A stretch of DNA of 64,000 bases, from NCBI RefSeq assembly GCF_001544875.2, contig NZ_FCOA02000024.1:1-64000 (forward strand), read 5' to 3'. The notes beneath the pieces were generated by a model that was given only the letters and a program-made list of their open reading frames with translations, was not told the DNA's origin and ran no database searches. Position 1 is the stretch's first letter, and each line of letters begins with the position of its first letter. Source of the stretch: Caballeronia hypogeia (GTDB taxonomy: Bacteria; Pseudomonadota; Gammaproteobacteria; Burkholderiales; Burkholderiaceae). Positions 1 through 8,444 of this stretch are shown piece after piece. The translations under genes were made by a program, and so were the position numbers.

Positions 1-53
1 CCACACTCGCTTCCGCAGCTCAACCTCATGGGCTCTAAACATTAAATCCGCCG

Positions 54-1679
54 TTGCGCTTCAACCTTGAAACCGCCGACGCGAACGGCGATGGCATCGG
101 CGACTTCCAGGGCTTGCTGCGTCGGCTCGATTATCTTCAGGGGCTCGGAATCAGCACCATCTGGCTGATGCCGTTCCAGCCATCGCCGGGTCGCGACAAC
201 GGCTACGACATCTCCGACTACTACAACGTCGATCCCTCTTACGGCACGCTCGGGGATTTCACCGAATTCACCCATGCGTGCCGTCAGCGCGGACTGCGCG
301 TGATGATCGATCTCGTCGTGAACCATACGTCGGACCAGCATCCGTGGTTCAGGGAAGCGCGACGCGATCCGCAATCCAGGTATCGCGACTGGTACGTCTG
401 GTCGAAGAAAAAACCCGCCAATGCGAAGGACGGCGTCGTTTTCCCCGGCGTGCAGAAATCGACATGGACCTACGACAAGGAAGCGGCGATGTGGTACTTC
501 CATCGCTTCTACGATTTCCAGCCCGACCTGAACACCGCGAACCCATACGTGCAGGCCGAGTTGCTCAAGATCATGGGCTTCTGGATCCAGCTCGGCGTCT
601 CGGGGTTTCGCATGGATGCGGTGCCGTTCGTCATCGCCACCAAGGGCGCGCAGGTGAAGAAGCCCGTCGAGCAGTACGACATGTTGCGCATGTTCCGCGA
701 GTTCCTGCAGTGGCGCGAAGGCGACGCGATCATCCTCGCCGAGGCGAACGTGCTTCCCGACACGGACATGAAGTACTTCGGCGACGCCGGCGAACGCCTC
801 CAGATGATGTTCAACTTCCAGGTCAATCAAAACACGTTCTATGCGCTCGCGAGCGCCCACACGAACCCGCTCAAGAAAGCGCTCAAGGCGACGAAGTCAC
901 GCGCGGCCACCGCACAGTGGGGCGTGTTTCTGAGAAATCACGACGAGCTCGACCTCGGCCGGCTCTCGCCGCAACAACGTGAAACCGTGTTCGCGGCGTT
1001 CGCCCCCGAGCCCGACATGCAGCTCTATGAACGCGGCATTCGCCGACGCCTGGCGCCCATGCTCGACGGCGACCGCCGCCGGCTCGAACTCGCCTACAGC
1101 GTGATGTTGACGCTGCCAGGAACACCCGTCGTGCGTTACGGCGACGAAATCGGCATGGGCGACGACTTGCGCCTGCCCGAACGCGAAAGCGTCCGCACGC
1201 CAATGCAGTGGTCCACCGAGCCGAATGCGGGTTTCACCAAGAATTCCCGTCCGGTTCGCCCGGTGATATCGGGCGGCCCCTACGGCTACGAACGCGTGAA
1301 CGTCGCGAGCCAGCGCCGCGATCCGAATTCGCTGCTGAACTGGATCGAGCGCATGATTCGCATGCGCAAGGAAGTGCCGGAAATAAGCTGGGGCGATTTC
1401 GAAATCCTGCGCGCATCGCGTGAGGATGTCCTCGCGCTGCGCTACGACTGGCGCAACAACTCGGTTGTCTGCCTGCACAACTTCGGCGCCGCGGCATGCA
1501 CGGTCAGGTTCAAGGTGGGAACGGTGTCGGGCGAGATTGACTTGCTCGTCAATCTGCTTTCCGATGATCACAGTCAGGCCAATGCCGCCGGACAACACGC
1601 GGTGGTGCTGGAGCCATACGGTTATCGATGGTATCGAGTCGGCGGTCTCGACTATCTGTTGAAGCGTAGTGAAGTATGA
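54..1679 (+). CDS. GH13 alpha-amylase / trehalose-synthase-like protein, 5'-truncated
   Basis: A GH13 glycoside hydrolase (TIM barrel acting on alpha-glucans or trehalose/maltose). Visible motifs: region I DLVVNHTS, nucleophile strand GFRMDAVPF, general acid in ILAEANV, and FLRNHDELD with the transition-state Asp. The C-terminal GYRWYRVGGLDYLL matches trehalose-synthase-like family members. Such proteins normally begin with about 20 residues of the WYKNAVIY type forming barrel strand 1. Here that part is missing: an in-frame TAA lies at 36-38, the only start is a TTG at 54, and the usual ETFADANGDG segment reads ETADANGDG. Another frame upstream (about 43-66) reads KSAVALQP, faintly like the lost strand, so the 5' end is probably frameshifted or rearranged and the gene may be a pseudogene. 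The catalytic core to the stop is intact. Confidence 0.75.
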   Translation: MRFNLETADANGDGIGDFQGLLRRLDYLQGLGISTIWLMPFQPSPGRDNGYDISDYYNVDPSYGTLGDFTEFTHACRQRGLRVMIDLVVNHTSDQHPWFREARRDPQSRYRDWYVWSKKKPANAKDGVVFPGVQKSTWTYDKEAAMWYFHRFYDFQPDLNTANPYVQAELLKIMGFWIQLGVSGFRMDAVPFVIATKGAQVKKPVEQYDMLRMFREFLQWREGDAIILAEANVLPDTDMKYFGDAGERLQMMFNFQVNQNTFYALASAHTNPLKKALKATKSRAATAQWGVFLRNHDELDLGRLSPQQRETVFAAFAPEPDMQLYERGIRRRLAPMLDGDRRRLELAYSVMLTLPGTPVVRYGDEIGMGDDLRLPERESVRTPMQWSTEPNAGFTKNSRPVRPVISGGPYGYERVNVASQRRDPNSLLNWIERMIRMRKEVPEISWGDFEILRASREDVLALRYDWRNNSVVCLHNFGAAACTVRFKVGTVSGEIDLLVNLLSDDHSQANAAGQHAVVLEPYGYRWYRVGGLDYLLKRSEV

Positions 1680-1720
1680 GCCGGGTGCAACCGGGACCGG
1701 AACCTCACCGCTGTTCGATC

Positions 1721-1745
1721 GAAAGCAGCCGATATGGCTGCTTTC
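1721..1745 (+). terminator. Hairpin after the GH13 gene
   Basis: A perfect 10-bp stem (GAAAGCAGCC / GGCTGCTTTC) with a 5-nt loop GATAT, 41 nt after the GH13 stop and 33 nt before the 3' end of the convergent FKBP gene. The foot of the stem is A/T-rich but there is no clean T-run, so it is a plausible bidirectional terminator rather than a certain one. Confidence 0.5.
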
Positions 1746-1778
1746 TCATATCCCCATTCTGCTATCTGTCGCCGTCGA

Positions 1779-2177
1779 TCACTTGCCGATGCCGAGCAAT
1801 TCGACTTCGAACGTGAGATCGCTGTTCGGCGGAATCACGCCGACGCCGCGATCGCCGTAAGCGGTGGCGGCCGGACACGTCAGCTTCGCCTTGCCGCCAA
1901 CTTTCATCTTCGCCACGCCTTGCGTCCAGCATGGAATCACGCGGCCCAGCGGGAAGGTCGCGGGGCCGCCGTGCTTGTCCGAACTATCGAACTCCGTCCC
2001 GTTCGCGAGCGTGCCTCGATAGTTCACGCGCACCACATCATCGGCGGTGGGCTGGGCACCGGTGCCTTGCTTGATGTGCTCGACCACCACGCCCGACGGC
2101 AGCTTCTCGATGGTATTGGCGGCGAACGCCGTAGATGCGATGGCCGAAGCGGCGAGCAAAGCGACGACTGCTTTCAT
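1779..2177 (-). CDS. Secreted FKBP-type peptidyl-prolyl cis-trans isomerase
   Basis: Periplasmic FKBP-fold prolyl isomerase, 132 aa. An N-terminal Sec signal peptide (MKAVVALLAASAIASTAFA, cleavage after AFA) is followed by a single FKBP domain: VRVNYRGTLANGTEFDSS, then PLGRVIPCWTQGVAKMKVGGKAKLTCP, AYGDRG and the C-terminal strand LTFEVELLGI. The usual VIxGWxxG appears as VIPCWTQG, with a Cys where Gly is common. GAGG lies 8 nt before the ATG at 2177, supporting this start. It stands alone, convergent with the GH13 gene. It probably assists folding of envelope proteins. Confidence 0.9.
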   Translation of the reverse strand: MKAVVALLAASAIASTAFAANTIEKLPSGVVVEHIKQGTGAQPTADDVVRVNYRGTLANGTEFDSSDKHGGPATFPLGRVIPCWTQGVAKMKVGGKAKLTCPAATAYGDRGVGVIPPNSDLTFEVELLGIGK

Positions 2178-2376
2178 GTATGGATCCTCGTTGAAAGAGA
2201 CCTCGATTATATCGATCGCGTTTCACGGACCCTGGAATCGGCCGCCGATCTGGCGGTTTCGGGATCGTGCGGAGCGGATTTTGTTACACGTCTTACCGCT
2301 GTCAGCGGGCGGAGTTACGAAAGCCTTTCGATCGCGCGGTTATACTCGCGCCGTCTCAAAAATAATCGTCCGAACT

Positions 2377-2817
2377 ATGTCAAAGCGAATCCTTCAGTTT
2401 GTAGCTATCGCAGCGCTCACGGCTGCGGCGGCGGCGCCGGCCATGGCTGGCGACATGAACAATGCGCTCGGCGGCGCGCTCGGCGGTGTCGCCGGCGCGG
2501 CGCTGGGCGGTGCCGTAGGCGGCAGCACGGGCGCGGTGCTCGGCGGCGCGGTCGGTGGCGGCGCTGGCGGCGCGGTCACGTCGAACCGTCGGGAGCGCAC
2601 GGGCGCCATCATCGGCGGCGCGCTGGGCGGCGGCGCGGGCACGGCGGCAGGCAATGCCATGGGCGGCCGCGGCGGCGGCCTGGTCGGCGCGGCGCTGGGC
2701 GGCGGCGCCGGTGCGGCGCTGGGCGGCAATGTCTCGCGCTCCAACTCGTATGCGGACGTCTACGGTCGCGGCTACCACGGCCACGGCAAGCATCACAAGC
2801 GTCACTATCACGACTGA
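2377..2817 (+). CDS. Secreted glycine-zipper protein
   Basis: A 146-aa protein with a signal peptide (MSKRILQFVAIAALTAAAAAPAMA) followed by about 90 residues of alternating Gly/Ala zipper (repeats of the GGALGGxxGAALGG kind) and a His/Lys/Tyr-rich tail (GYHGHGKHHKRHYHD). Glycine zippers pack as transmembrane or amyloid-like helices; related proteins include OmpA-associated zippers and the Rick-17kDa type. Function is unknown; an envelope location is inferred. The ATG at 2377 was chosen because it directly begins the signal peptide, although the frame is open much further upstream. No strong Shine-Dalgarno is seen. TATACT at 2341-2346 could be a -10 element giving a very short leader. Confidence 0.75.
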   Translation: MSKRILQFVAIAALTAAAAAPAMAGDMNNALGGALGGVAGAALGGAVGGSTGAVLGGAVGGGAGGAVTSNRRERTGAIIGGALGGGAGTAAGNAMGGRGGGLVGAALGGGAGAALGGNVSRSNSYADVYGRGYHGHGKHHKRHYHD

Positions 2818-2830
2818 GCGATGAATCGGG

Positions 2831-2870
2831 CACGGCGCGGTTTCCGGCGCAACCCGGAAACCGCGCCGTG
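2831..2870 (+). terminator. Long perfect hairpin after the glycine-zipper gene
   Basis: Arms 2831-2847 and 2854-2870 form a perfect 17-bp stem (CACGGCGCGGTTTCCGG and its complement) around the 6-nt loop CGCAAC, 13 nt after the stop codon. No T-run follows, but the length and GC content make it a likely termination or mRNA-stabilising hairpin. Confidence 0.65.
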
Positions 2871-2970
2871 ACTGCGACAAATCATCGCAGCAGACGACGC
2901 GCGACAATATCGAGATAAGCGGAAATTGACTGTAGCATCGTGCGAATCCCCCGCTTCCCGGATACGTCAC

Positions 2971-3729
2971 GTGCCCGTCAATTACCTTCGCGACTTCACT
3001 TCGGCCGCTCGCACCGACACCGCCAACCGGCGGCTCGGCATCGCCCTGGCGGGCGTCGCGGGGGCGGCGAACGCGGGCGGCTTTCTCGCGATCGGCCAGT
3101 ACACGTCGCACATGTCGGGCATGGTGTCGTCGCTGGCCGACAGCCTCGTGCTCGGCAACCTTCCGCTCGTCCTTGCGGCCGCGAGCGCGATCTTCGCGTT
3201 TCTCGCCGGCGCGGCGAGTTCGGCCATTCTGATCAACTGGGGTCGCCGCAGAGGCACGCACAGCGTGTACGCCGTGCCGCTCGCCGTCGAAGGGCTGTTG
3301 CTGCTGTGTTTCGGTGTGCTCGGCGCAAACCTCGAGCACCAGCGGCTGCTGTTCGTTCCGGCGACGGTGACGCTGCTCTGTTACGTGATGGGCCTGCAGA
3401 ACGCGATGATCACCAAGATCTCGAAAGCCGAGATCCGCACGACGCATGTCACGGGACTTGTCACGGACCTCGGTATCGAGATCGGCAAAGGGCTGTACTG
3501 GAACCGGGGCGTATCGTCGACGGAATCGGGTTATATCGGCGCGGACGTCCGGCGGCTCGGCCTGCTGGCCTCCATGCTGGCGATGTTTCTGCTCGGCGGC
3601 CTGGCGGGCGCAATCTCGTTCAAGCAATTCGGCTTCGTCGCAACCGTGCCGCTCGCTGCGTTTCTGCTTTTGCTGGCGATCGTACCCGTCGCCGACGATC
3701 TGTTCAGCAGCCCGCGTCGCAGCCGATGA
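2971..3729 (+). CDS. DUF1275 (YoaK-type) family membrane protein
   Basis: Inner-membrane protein of the DUF1275 family, 252 aa from the GTG at 2971 (start MPVNYLRDFTSAART, the form seen in the family); a TTG at 2926 would add 15 residues that look non-coding. About six hydrophobic segments are visible, with the family motifs AGAANAGGFLAIGQYTSHMSG near the N-terminus and LCYVMGLQNAMITKIS followed by RTTHVTGLVTDLGIEIGKGL mid-protein. The molecular function of the family is not established. It is convergent with the large membrane protein downstream, with 21 nt between the stops. Confidence 0.85.
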   Translation: MPVNYLRDFTSAARTDTANRRLGIALAGVAGAANAGGFLAIGQYTSHMSGMVSSLADSLVLGNLPLVLAAASAIFAFLAGAASSAILINWGRRRGTHSVYAVPLAVEGLLLLCFGVLGANLEHQRLLFVPATVTLLCYVMGLQNAMITKISKAEIRTTHVTGLVTDLGIEIGKGLYWNRGVSSTESGYIGADVRRLGLLASMLAMFLLGGLAGAISFKQFGFVATVPLAAFLLLLAIVPVADDLFSSPRRSR

Positions 3730-3750
3730 CTTGCGTGCCCGAATTGCGCT

Positions 3751-5220
3751 TCATTTCGCCGGTCCGCCCGAGCCCAGATTGAAGATGCGTTCGCTGATCG
3801 CATCGAGAAACACGAAGAACGCGTCTGCGGCATATCCCGCCAGAAACGCGATGCCGGACGCGGACAGCGTCATGACGCCCGATCCCGACGAAATCTGTTG
3901 CGCCGCGTTCGTCGGGTCGTAAAAGAGTCCGACCGCGATACCCGCGATGGCGCCGAGCAGCAGGCGCACATAGGCGAGACTTTCGTCTCGCGGTCCGAGC
4001 GTGCTCGTCAGCGTCTTGCTCCCGATGCTTCGCAAATACGAAGCGACGGTTCCAACGAAACCGAAGCAGATCGGCAGCACATAGGTCGAATAGACTGAAA
4101 TGACGAGCCCGATGGATTGCATGTCCTCTTGCCGGAATCGCACCACGTCTTCGGATGCCGCGGTGACGCTCGCGGCTGCGACTGCGACTGCCGCGGTCTG
4201 ACTCGTACCATTGGCAGCAGCGGCGCCCGCGTTCGCCGCGCTCGCGGATTGCGCGCCGGGTGTATTGCCCGAGGCATTGCCGATCTGCTTCGTCTTCCCG
4301 TCGGCTTGCGCGGGACATGCGGATTTCGCGACGTAGGGGCGAACCGTCGCCGTCGCGAAAGGGGCGGTCAGAAATCGGGATTCCTCGGCGAAGGCGCCGG
4401 CATCGGCAATGGCCTTGTCGTAGCGCGATTGATAGTACGACCACGTACCGCAGAGCGCCCTCGCCGCCGAGGTGAGATCGTCGATCGAGTTCCAGCAACA
4501 GACAAGCGCGATGTCGCCCTTCACCTTCTTGTTTCCGGTCGCGGCGGACGAATCGGTCGCGACCTGCGCATACACGCTCTTTTCGATATCCAGTGCGCTT
4601 TTACGATCGTCCTCGAACCTCTTGAGGATCATCGAGCCATACACCGTCCAGCACAGCAGGCACATCGCGAGAATAAACGCCGCGATGCCGGCGAAGGTAA
4701 TCCCGATCCGCTTGTTCCGGAGTCGCATCGCGCTCTTCGCCAATCCCGGATAAGCCACCGAGGCGACCGTGGACTTCGTCTGTCTCGGTTCGCCGGACTT
4801 GGTGCCCGTGGCTTCCTCGAGTTCGAGCGGCACGCCCTCCGCGAGATACATGTACGTATAGGCGATGGTCGCGCCACGCGCGGGAAACGCAAACGAGTTG
4901 AGCCGATCCTTCACGTAAAGAAGAAGCGTTGCATCGTATGCCTTGATGGTGGACGACTGGACCGGCGGATAGCGCATCGTCGAGATGCGCAGATAGATGT
5001 TGAACGGCGTTTCCTTCGGGAGCGGAACCTGGGACGATGTGGCGCCGGCTTGCTGTTGCTTCAGGAGATCCGCTTCGACGGGAACATCGACATCGAGCTT
5101 CCAGATATGCGTGTCCGCCTTGCCGGAGACGAAATCCAGGAGCAGAAAAACCTCGTTGAGTTCGCGCTTGAATATCAGTTCATCGAAGTTGTTCGGGCCT
5201 GCTTGAGCCTGTTGATCCAT
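3751..5220 (-). CDS. Large membrane protein of unknown function
   Basis: 489 aa; I do not recognise the family. The N-terminal ~170 residues are soluble and begin MDQQAQAGPNNFDEL. One hydrophobic segment lies at about 172-198, followed by a long hydrophilic, Cys-containing region (about 199-360, ending in an Ala/Thr-rich stretch). A C-terminal block of three hydrophobic segments (about 365-393, 413-430, 455-474) ends in GYAADAFFVFLDAISERIF. This suggests a bilobed membrane protein with a periplasmic loop. The ATG at 5220 is preceded by GCGAGG; a TTG at 5238 is possible but less good. It is monocistronic, with no informative neighbours. Confidence 0.7.
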   Translation of the reverse strand: MDQQAQAGPNNFDELIFKRELNEVFLLLDFVSGKADTHIWKLDVDVPVEADLLKQQQAGATSSQVPLPKETPFNIYLRISTMRYPPVQSSTIKAYDATLLLYVKDRLNSFAFPARGATIAYTYMYLAEGVPLELEEATGTKSGEPRQTKSTVASVAYPGLAKSAMRLRNKRIGITFAGIAAFILAMCLLCWTVYGSMILKRFEDDRKSALDIEKSVYAQVATDSSAATGNKKVKGDIALVCCWNSIDDLTSAARALCGTWSYYQSRYDKAIADAGAFAEESRFLTAPFATATVRPYVAKSACPAQADGKTKQIGNASGNTPGAQSASAANAGAAAANGTSQTAAVAVAAASVTAASEDVVRFRQEDMQSIGLVISVYSTYVLPICFGFVGTVASYLRSIGSKTLTSTLGPRDESLAYVRLLLGAIAGIAVGLFYDPTNAAQQISSGSGVMTLSASGIAFLAGYAADAFFVFLDAISERIFNLGSGGPAK

Positions 5221-5481
5221 GGCAGCCTCGCAATTCAAGAGATGTGCGAGTTGCGGTCTTTCAGCCGCCCGATTCTCCTGATCTGCAGAATCTAGTCAAC
5301 GCGCGCCAGGTTTGCGAGGCTGTTCGCCAGACAATGTTCGGAAAGCAACATAACGGTGCGGTTGAAGACGCCGCGAGATCGGCTTTCCGAAGCACGCCGT
5401 AGTCGCTTGACACCTCGCGGTCCCGGCCCGACTACGATCTCGAACGACCGTTTTCTTGTCATCAAGGATAGCCACACGTTC

Positions 5482-6399
5482 TCAGGGCTGCACCTGCCGG
5501 CCCCCGCTCCGCTGGCGGACCGCCGCATGCAACTCGCCAACGAAAGTCTCGACCGAAGGATTGCGGGTATCCGCGCGCCAGCAGGCGATCATCTCGATCT
5601 CGGTGTCCTTGTCCGCGAGCGGGCGCACGCACAAGCCGCTCCGCTGGATGTTCCGGATGCATTCCGGATAGACGCTCACGCCGGTATTCGCCGCGACCAG
5701 CCCGATGATGCCGTCGCTGGTCGACGCCTCCTGCGCAATCGACGGCGAAAATCCCACGCGATGGCAGATCGAGAAAAAATGATGGCGAAACGCCTCCCAC
5801 GAATGCGGCGTCCCGAGCACGAAGCGTTCGTCGGCGAGATCCGCGAGCCGCAGCGTCTTCTTCTCCGCCAGCGGATGCGCGGCGGGAAGCAGCGCGACCA
5901 TCGGCTCGCGGCCGAAAATCCGCGTCTCGACGCCCGGCGCGGCGAACGGTCCGATCATGAAGCCGACGTCGATGGTCGAATCGAGCATCGCCTCCTTCTG
6001 CATCGTGCTGGGCATGTGCACGAGATCGATACTGATCGACGGAAACTTCTTGCCGAACGCCTCGATGATGGCGGGCAATGCGCCGTTGATCGCGAAGTCC
6101 ATGTAGGCGATGCGCAGGTTCCCGATGTTGCCCGCCTCCGCGCGCCGCGCGAGCGTGACCGCCTGATCGATGTGCGTGAGCGCGAGCTGGCAATGCTCGG
6201 CGAAAACGCGGCCCGCGTTCGTCAGTTCGACGCGGCGCGTCGTGCGTGCGAGCAGCGCCGCGCCGACCGACTCTTCGAGCGCCTTGATGATGCGGCTCAG
6301 CGCTGGCTGCGTCATGTGCAGGCGCTCGGCGGCGGTGCTGAACTGGAGGGCGTCCGCGACCGCCAGAAAGGCGCGGATGTGATGAACGTCGATACGCAT
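5482..6399 (-). CDS. LysR-family transcriptional regulator
   Basis: 305-aa LysR-type regulator: N-terminal winged HTH (residues 1-60, RAFLAVADALQFSTAAERLHMTQPALSRIIKALE) and a C-terminal periplasmic-binding-protein-like effector domain. It lies at the promoter-distal end of the hydantoinase-type locus, 118 nt after the amidohydrolase-like gene and on the same strand. It is therefore the most likely regulator of that locus, binding an aromatic- or ureido-type intermediate; this is inference. The repeated ATTGATA half-sites upstream of hyuA (13928-13969) are a possible target. Confidence 0.9.
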   Translation of the reverse strand: MRIDVHHIRAFLAVADALQFSTAAERLHMTQPALSRIIKALEESVGAALLARTTRRVELTNAGRVFAEHCQLALTHIDQAVTLARRAEAGNIGNLRIAYMDFAINGALPAIIEAFGKKFPSISIDLVHMPSTMQKEAMLDSTIDVGFMIGPFAAPGVETRIFGREPMVALLPAAHPLAEKKTLRLADLADERFVLGTPHSWEAFRHHFFSICHRVGFSPSIAQEASTSDGIIGLVAANTGVSVYPECIRNIQRSGLCVRPLADKDTEIEMIACWRADTRNPSVETFVGELHAAVRQRSGGRQVQP

Positions 6400-6517
6400 G
6401 TCGCGTCGTGGTCTCCTGGCGTCGGGCGGACCGGACGCAGCGTCATCGCGTTCCGGGCGAGTGCTCTATCTTACCGGTGCCCGGAATGTCGCGAGCCGCT
6501 CACCGGCCCGCGCGCAC

Positions 6518-7204
6518 TCAACCCTTCACCGACTGCAGATAGTCGACGCAGCGATCGACCGATTCGACATCCGCGAACTTCGCATCGATGTCGAAGAGGT
6601 TCCATTCGACAGCACCCGGCACACGGTCGCCGATACACTCGCGCACGGCGATCGTGCGGAAGCCTTCGGCGAGCCCGTCGCAAAGCGTCGTGCGCACGCA
6701 GGCGGAAGCCGTGACGCCCGTGACGAGAATCGTGTCGACGCCCGCCGCGCGCAGAAAGCCCGCGAGATAGGTGCCATGGAACGAGCTCGCGCGCTTCTTG
6801 ATCAGCACCTGCTCGCCTTCGATCGGCGCAATGCGCGAGTCGATCGCCCAGAGGTTCTCATCCGATTGCGCGACCACATCGACGGGAATCTTGTTGTGCC
6901 AGAGGCCCATGTCGGTATGCGGGTCCTTGCGATCGGTGACCTGATAGCAGGTCGTCACGTGAATGACCGGATGACCGTTCTCGCGGCACGCCGCGAGCAG
7001 GCGCTGCACGCCGGGGATGATCTGGTCGTCGATGTGCTCGCACGTAAAAGGGTTGCCCGGCCGGGTCCACGCGTTCGCGAGATCGACGTTGACCAGCGCC
7101 GGCTTCTTGCCGAACCCGACGCGCCGCTGAAAGCCGCGCTGCTGATACAGTTCGGTGGCTTCTGCAAAGGCTTTCGCCAACATATCGTTCAATCCTGCGT
7201 TCAT
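6518..7204 (-). CDS. Isochorismatase-fold cysteine hydrolase, N-carbamoylsarcosine amidase-like
   Basis: 228-aa member of the isochorismatase-like hydrolase superfamily. The Asp-Lys-Cys triad can be read as D41 (ALVNVDLANAW), K136/K137 (VLIKKRASSF) and C169 (VTGVTASACVRTT). The N-terminal RRVGFGKKPALVNVD and the PGNPF segment resemble N-carbamoylsarcosine amidases, which hydrolyse N-carbamoylsarcosine to sarcosine, CO2 and ammonia. Context supports a carbamoyl amino acid substrate, because upstream hyuA/hyuB encode an ATP-dependent hydantoinase-type enzyme whose product would be an N-carbamoyl amino acid. A terminator at 7355-7379 separates it from the porin, so it probably has its own promoter in the AT-rich 7240-7340 stretch. 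GGAGA precedes the ATG at 7204. Confidence 0.8.
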   Translation of the reverse strand: MNAGLNDMLAKAFAEATELYQQRGFQRRVGFGKKPALVNVDLANAWTRPGNPFTCEHIDDQIIPGVQRLLAACRENGHPVIHVTTCYQVTDRKDPHTDMGLWHNKIPVDVVAQSDENLWAIDSRIAPIEGEQVLIKKRASSFHGTYLAGFLRAAGVDTILVTGVTASACVRTTLCDGLAEGFRTIAVRECIGDRVPGAVEWNLFDIDAKFADVESVDRCVDYLQSVKG

Positions 7205-7354
7205 CTCTTCAATCTCCGAAAGTTTCTCTGGGACGCTTGTGCCATGTGTGTCGGCAGAAGAACTATAGGTTCGACATTATTGCGAGTCCAATTACAGTTT
7301 TGCCACGTTTATTACCGCTATTGCTATTAATCGGAAATGCCTTCGGCGCCTGTG

Positions 7355-7379
7355 AAAAAAGCCCGGGGCATGCCCGGGC
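7355..7379 (-). terminator. Rho-independent terminator of the porin gene
   Basis: Reading the minus strand: GCCCGGG stem, loop CATGC, CCCGGGC, then TTTTTT (plus-strand AAAAAA at 7355-7360). It begins 25 nt after the porin stop, which is textbook placement. It separates the porin from the hydrolase gene downstream. Confidence 0.85.
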
Positions 7380-7403
7380 CGCGACGTCATGCGTCGATGA
7401 AGC

Positions 7404-8444
7404 TCAAAACCGGCTGCGAATTCCCACGCCGTATGTCACGCCCGACGTCAGCGCGCTCGCCCGGTCCGCGAGCACCGCCGCGTACACATCGGTTCGTCGC
7501 GACAGGTTGTAGTCGAAACCGACCGCGAAGGTGCTGCGGCTGGCCTGCGACGCCCCCGACGACTTCGAATGCATGTACGACGCAAGCGCCTTGCCGTCGC
7601 CGATGGGCACCGCCAGCCCGAGCTGCACGCCGTTGACGGTCGTATCCGCACCGCTGATGTCGTTCGATATGCGCTGATACTGACCGTACAGCCGCACCAC
7701 GTTCAGATCGCACAGCAGCGCGGCCATCACGGCGGTCTGCCGCGTGTAGCCCGGCGCGATCGCTTCGAGATCGCCCGGTGTCGTATCGAAGGGCTGACTC
7801 TGGAACGCGACGCTGACCGAGAACGGCCCGCCCGAATAGGAAGCCGACCCGCCCCACTTGTGCGCATTGCCGTCGCCCGCCTGATTGCCGAGCGCATAGA
7901 TCACGTCGGCGTTGAAACCCGAGAGCACTGGCGTGCGATACAGCACGGCGTTATTCCACGCATATCCGCCGACGAGCCCCTGCCCGTTCACCCCGAGATA
8001 GGTATGCAGCACCGTGGGCGAGAACGTGTATGAGTCGATGAACGGATTGAACAGAACCGCCGTCACGAAATACGGCGTGACGATGCGGCCGAGGTGCACC
8101 GTCCCATACGGCCCGCCCACGCCCACATACGCGCTGCGTCCGAAGAACGGCTCGCCGTCATAGCTGCCCGCGCGGCCGTTCTGCGGCCGGAAGAAGTCCT
8201 CCAGCACGAAGGTCGCGCGCCAGCCGCCGCCGAGATCCTCGTTGCCGCGCATGCCCCAGTAGGACGTCGACATGCCGCCGCCGCCCACCGTCCACGCCTG
8301 CCCGCTGCCAAGCGGCTTCGACGAACCCGCCCATGCATCGACGAGCCCGTACAACTGGACCGACGACTGCGCGTGCGCCGCGAGCGCCTGAAACGATACG
8401 ACGAGCGCAGCGGATATTTTTGTCATCGCGCTCGTTCGCTTCAT
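7404..8444 (-). CDS. Gram-negative general porin (OmpC-like family)
   Basis: 346-aa outer-membrane trimeric beta-barrel porin. A signal peptide (to about AAHA) is followed by mature QSSVQLYGLVDAWAG, the standard start of burkholderial porins, and the protein ends GVGIRSRF with the terminal Phe recognised by the BAM machinery. The ATG at 8444 overlaps the TGA of the MFS transporter (ATGA at 8441-8444), and GGAG lies just upstream inside that gene, so the two are translationally coupled. It probably provides outer-membrane entry for the substrate handled by the transporter and the hyu enzymes. A second ATG at 8426 is less likely. Confidence 0.9.
   Translation of the reverse strand: MKRTSAMTKISAALVVSFQALAAHAQSSVQLYGLVDAWAGSSKPLGSGQAWTVGGGGMSTSYWGMRGNEDLGGGWRATFVLEDFFRPQNGRAGSYDGEPFFGRSAYVGVGGPYGTVHLGRIVTPYFVTAVLFNPFIDSYTFSPTVLHTYLGVNGQGLVGGYAWNNAVLYRTPVLSGFNADVIYALGNQAGDGNAHKWGGSASYSGGPFSVSVAFQSQPFDTTPGDLEAIAPGYTRQTAVMAALLCDLNVVRLYGQYQRISNDISGADTTVNGVQLGLAVPIGDGKALASYMHSKSSGASQASRSTFAVGFDYNLSRRTDVYAAVLADRASALTSGVTYGVGIRSRF

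Noticed and set aside
2460..2735. GGC-rich repeats considered as a DNA repeat array
   Set aside because: The repeats track codons of the glycine-zipper protein and vary at third positions; no constant repeat-spacer pattern.
2380..3627. A 415-residue minus-strand frame across the glycine-zipper and DUF1275 genes
   Set aside because: Shadow composition and it spans the long hairpin at 2831-2870; the plus-strand genes have signal peptide or membrane topology.
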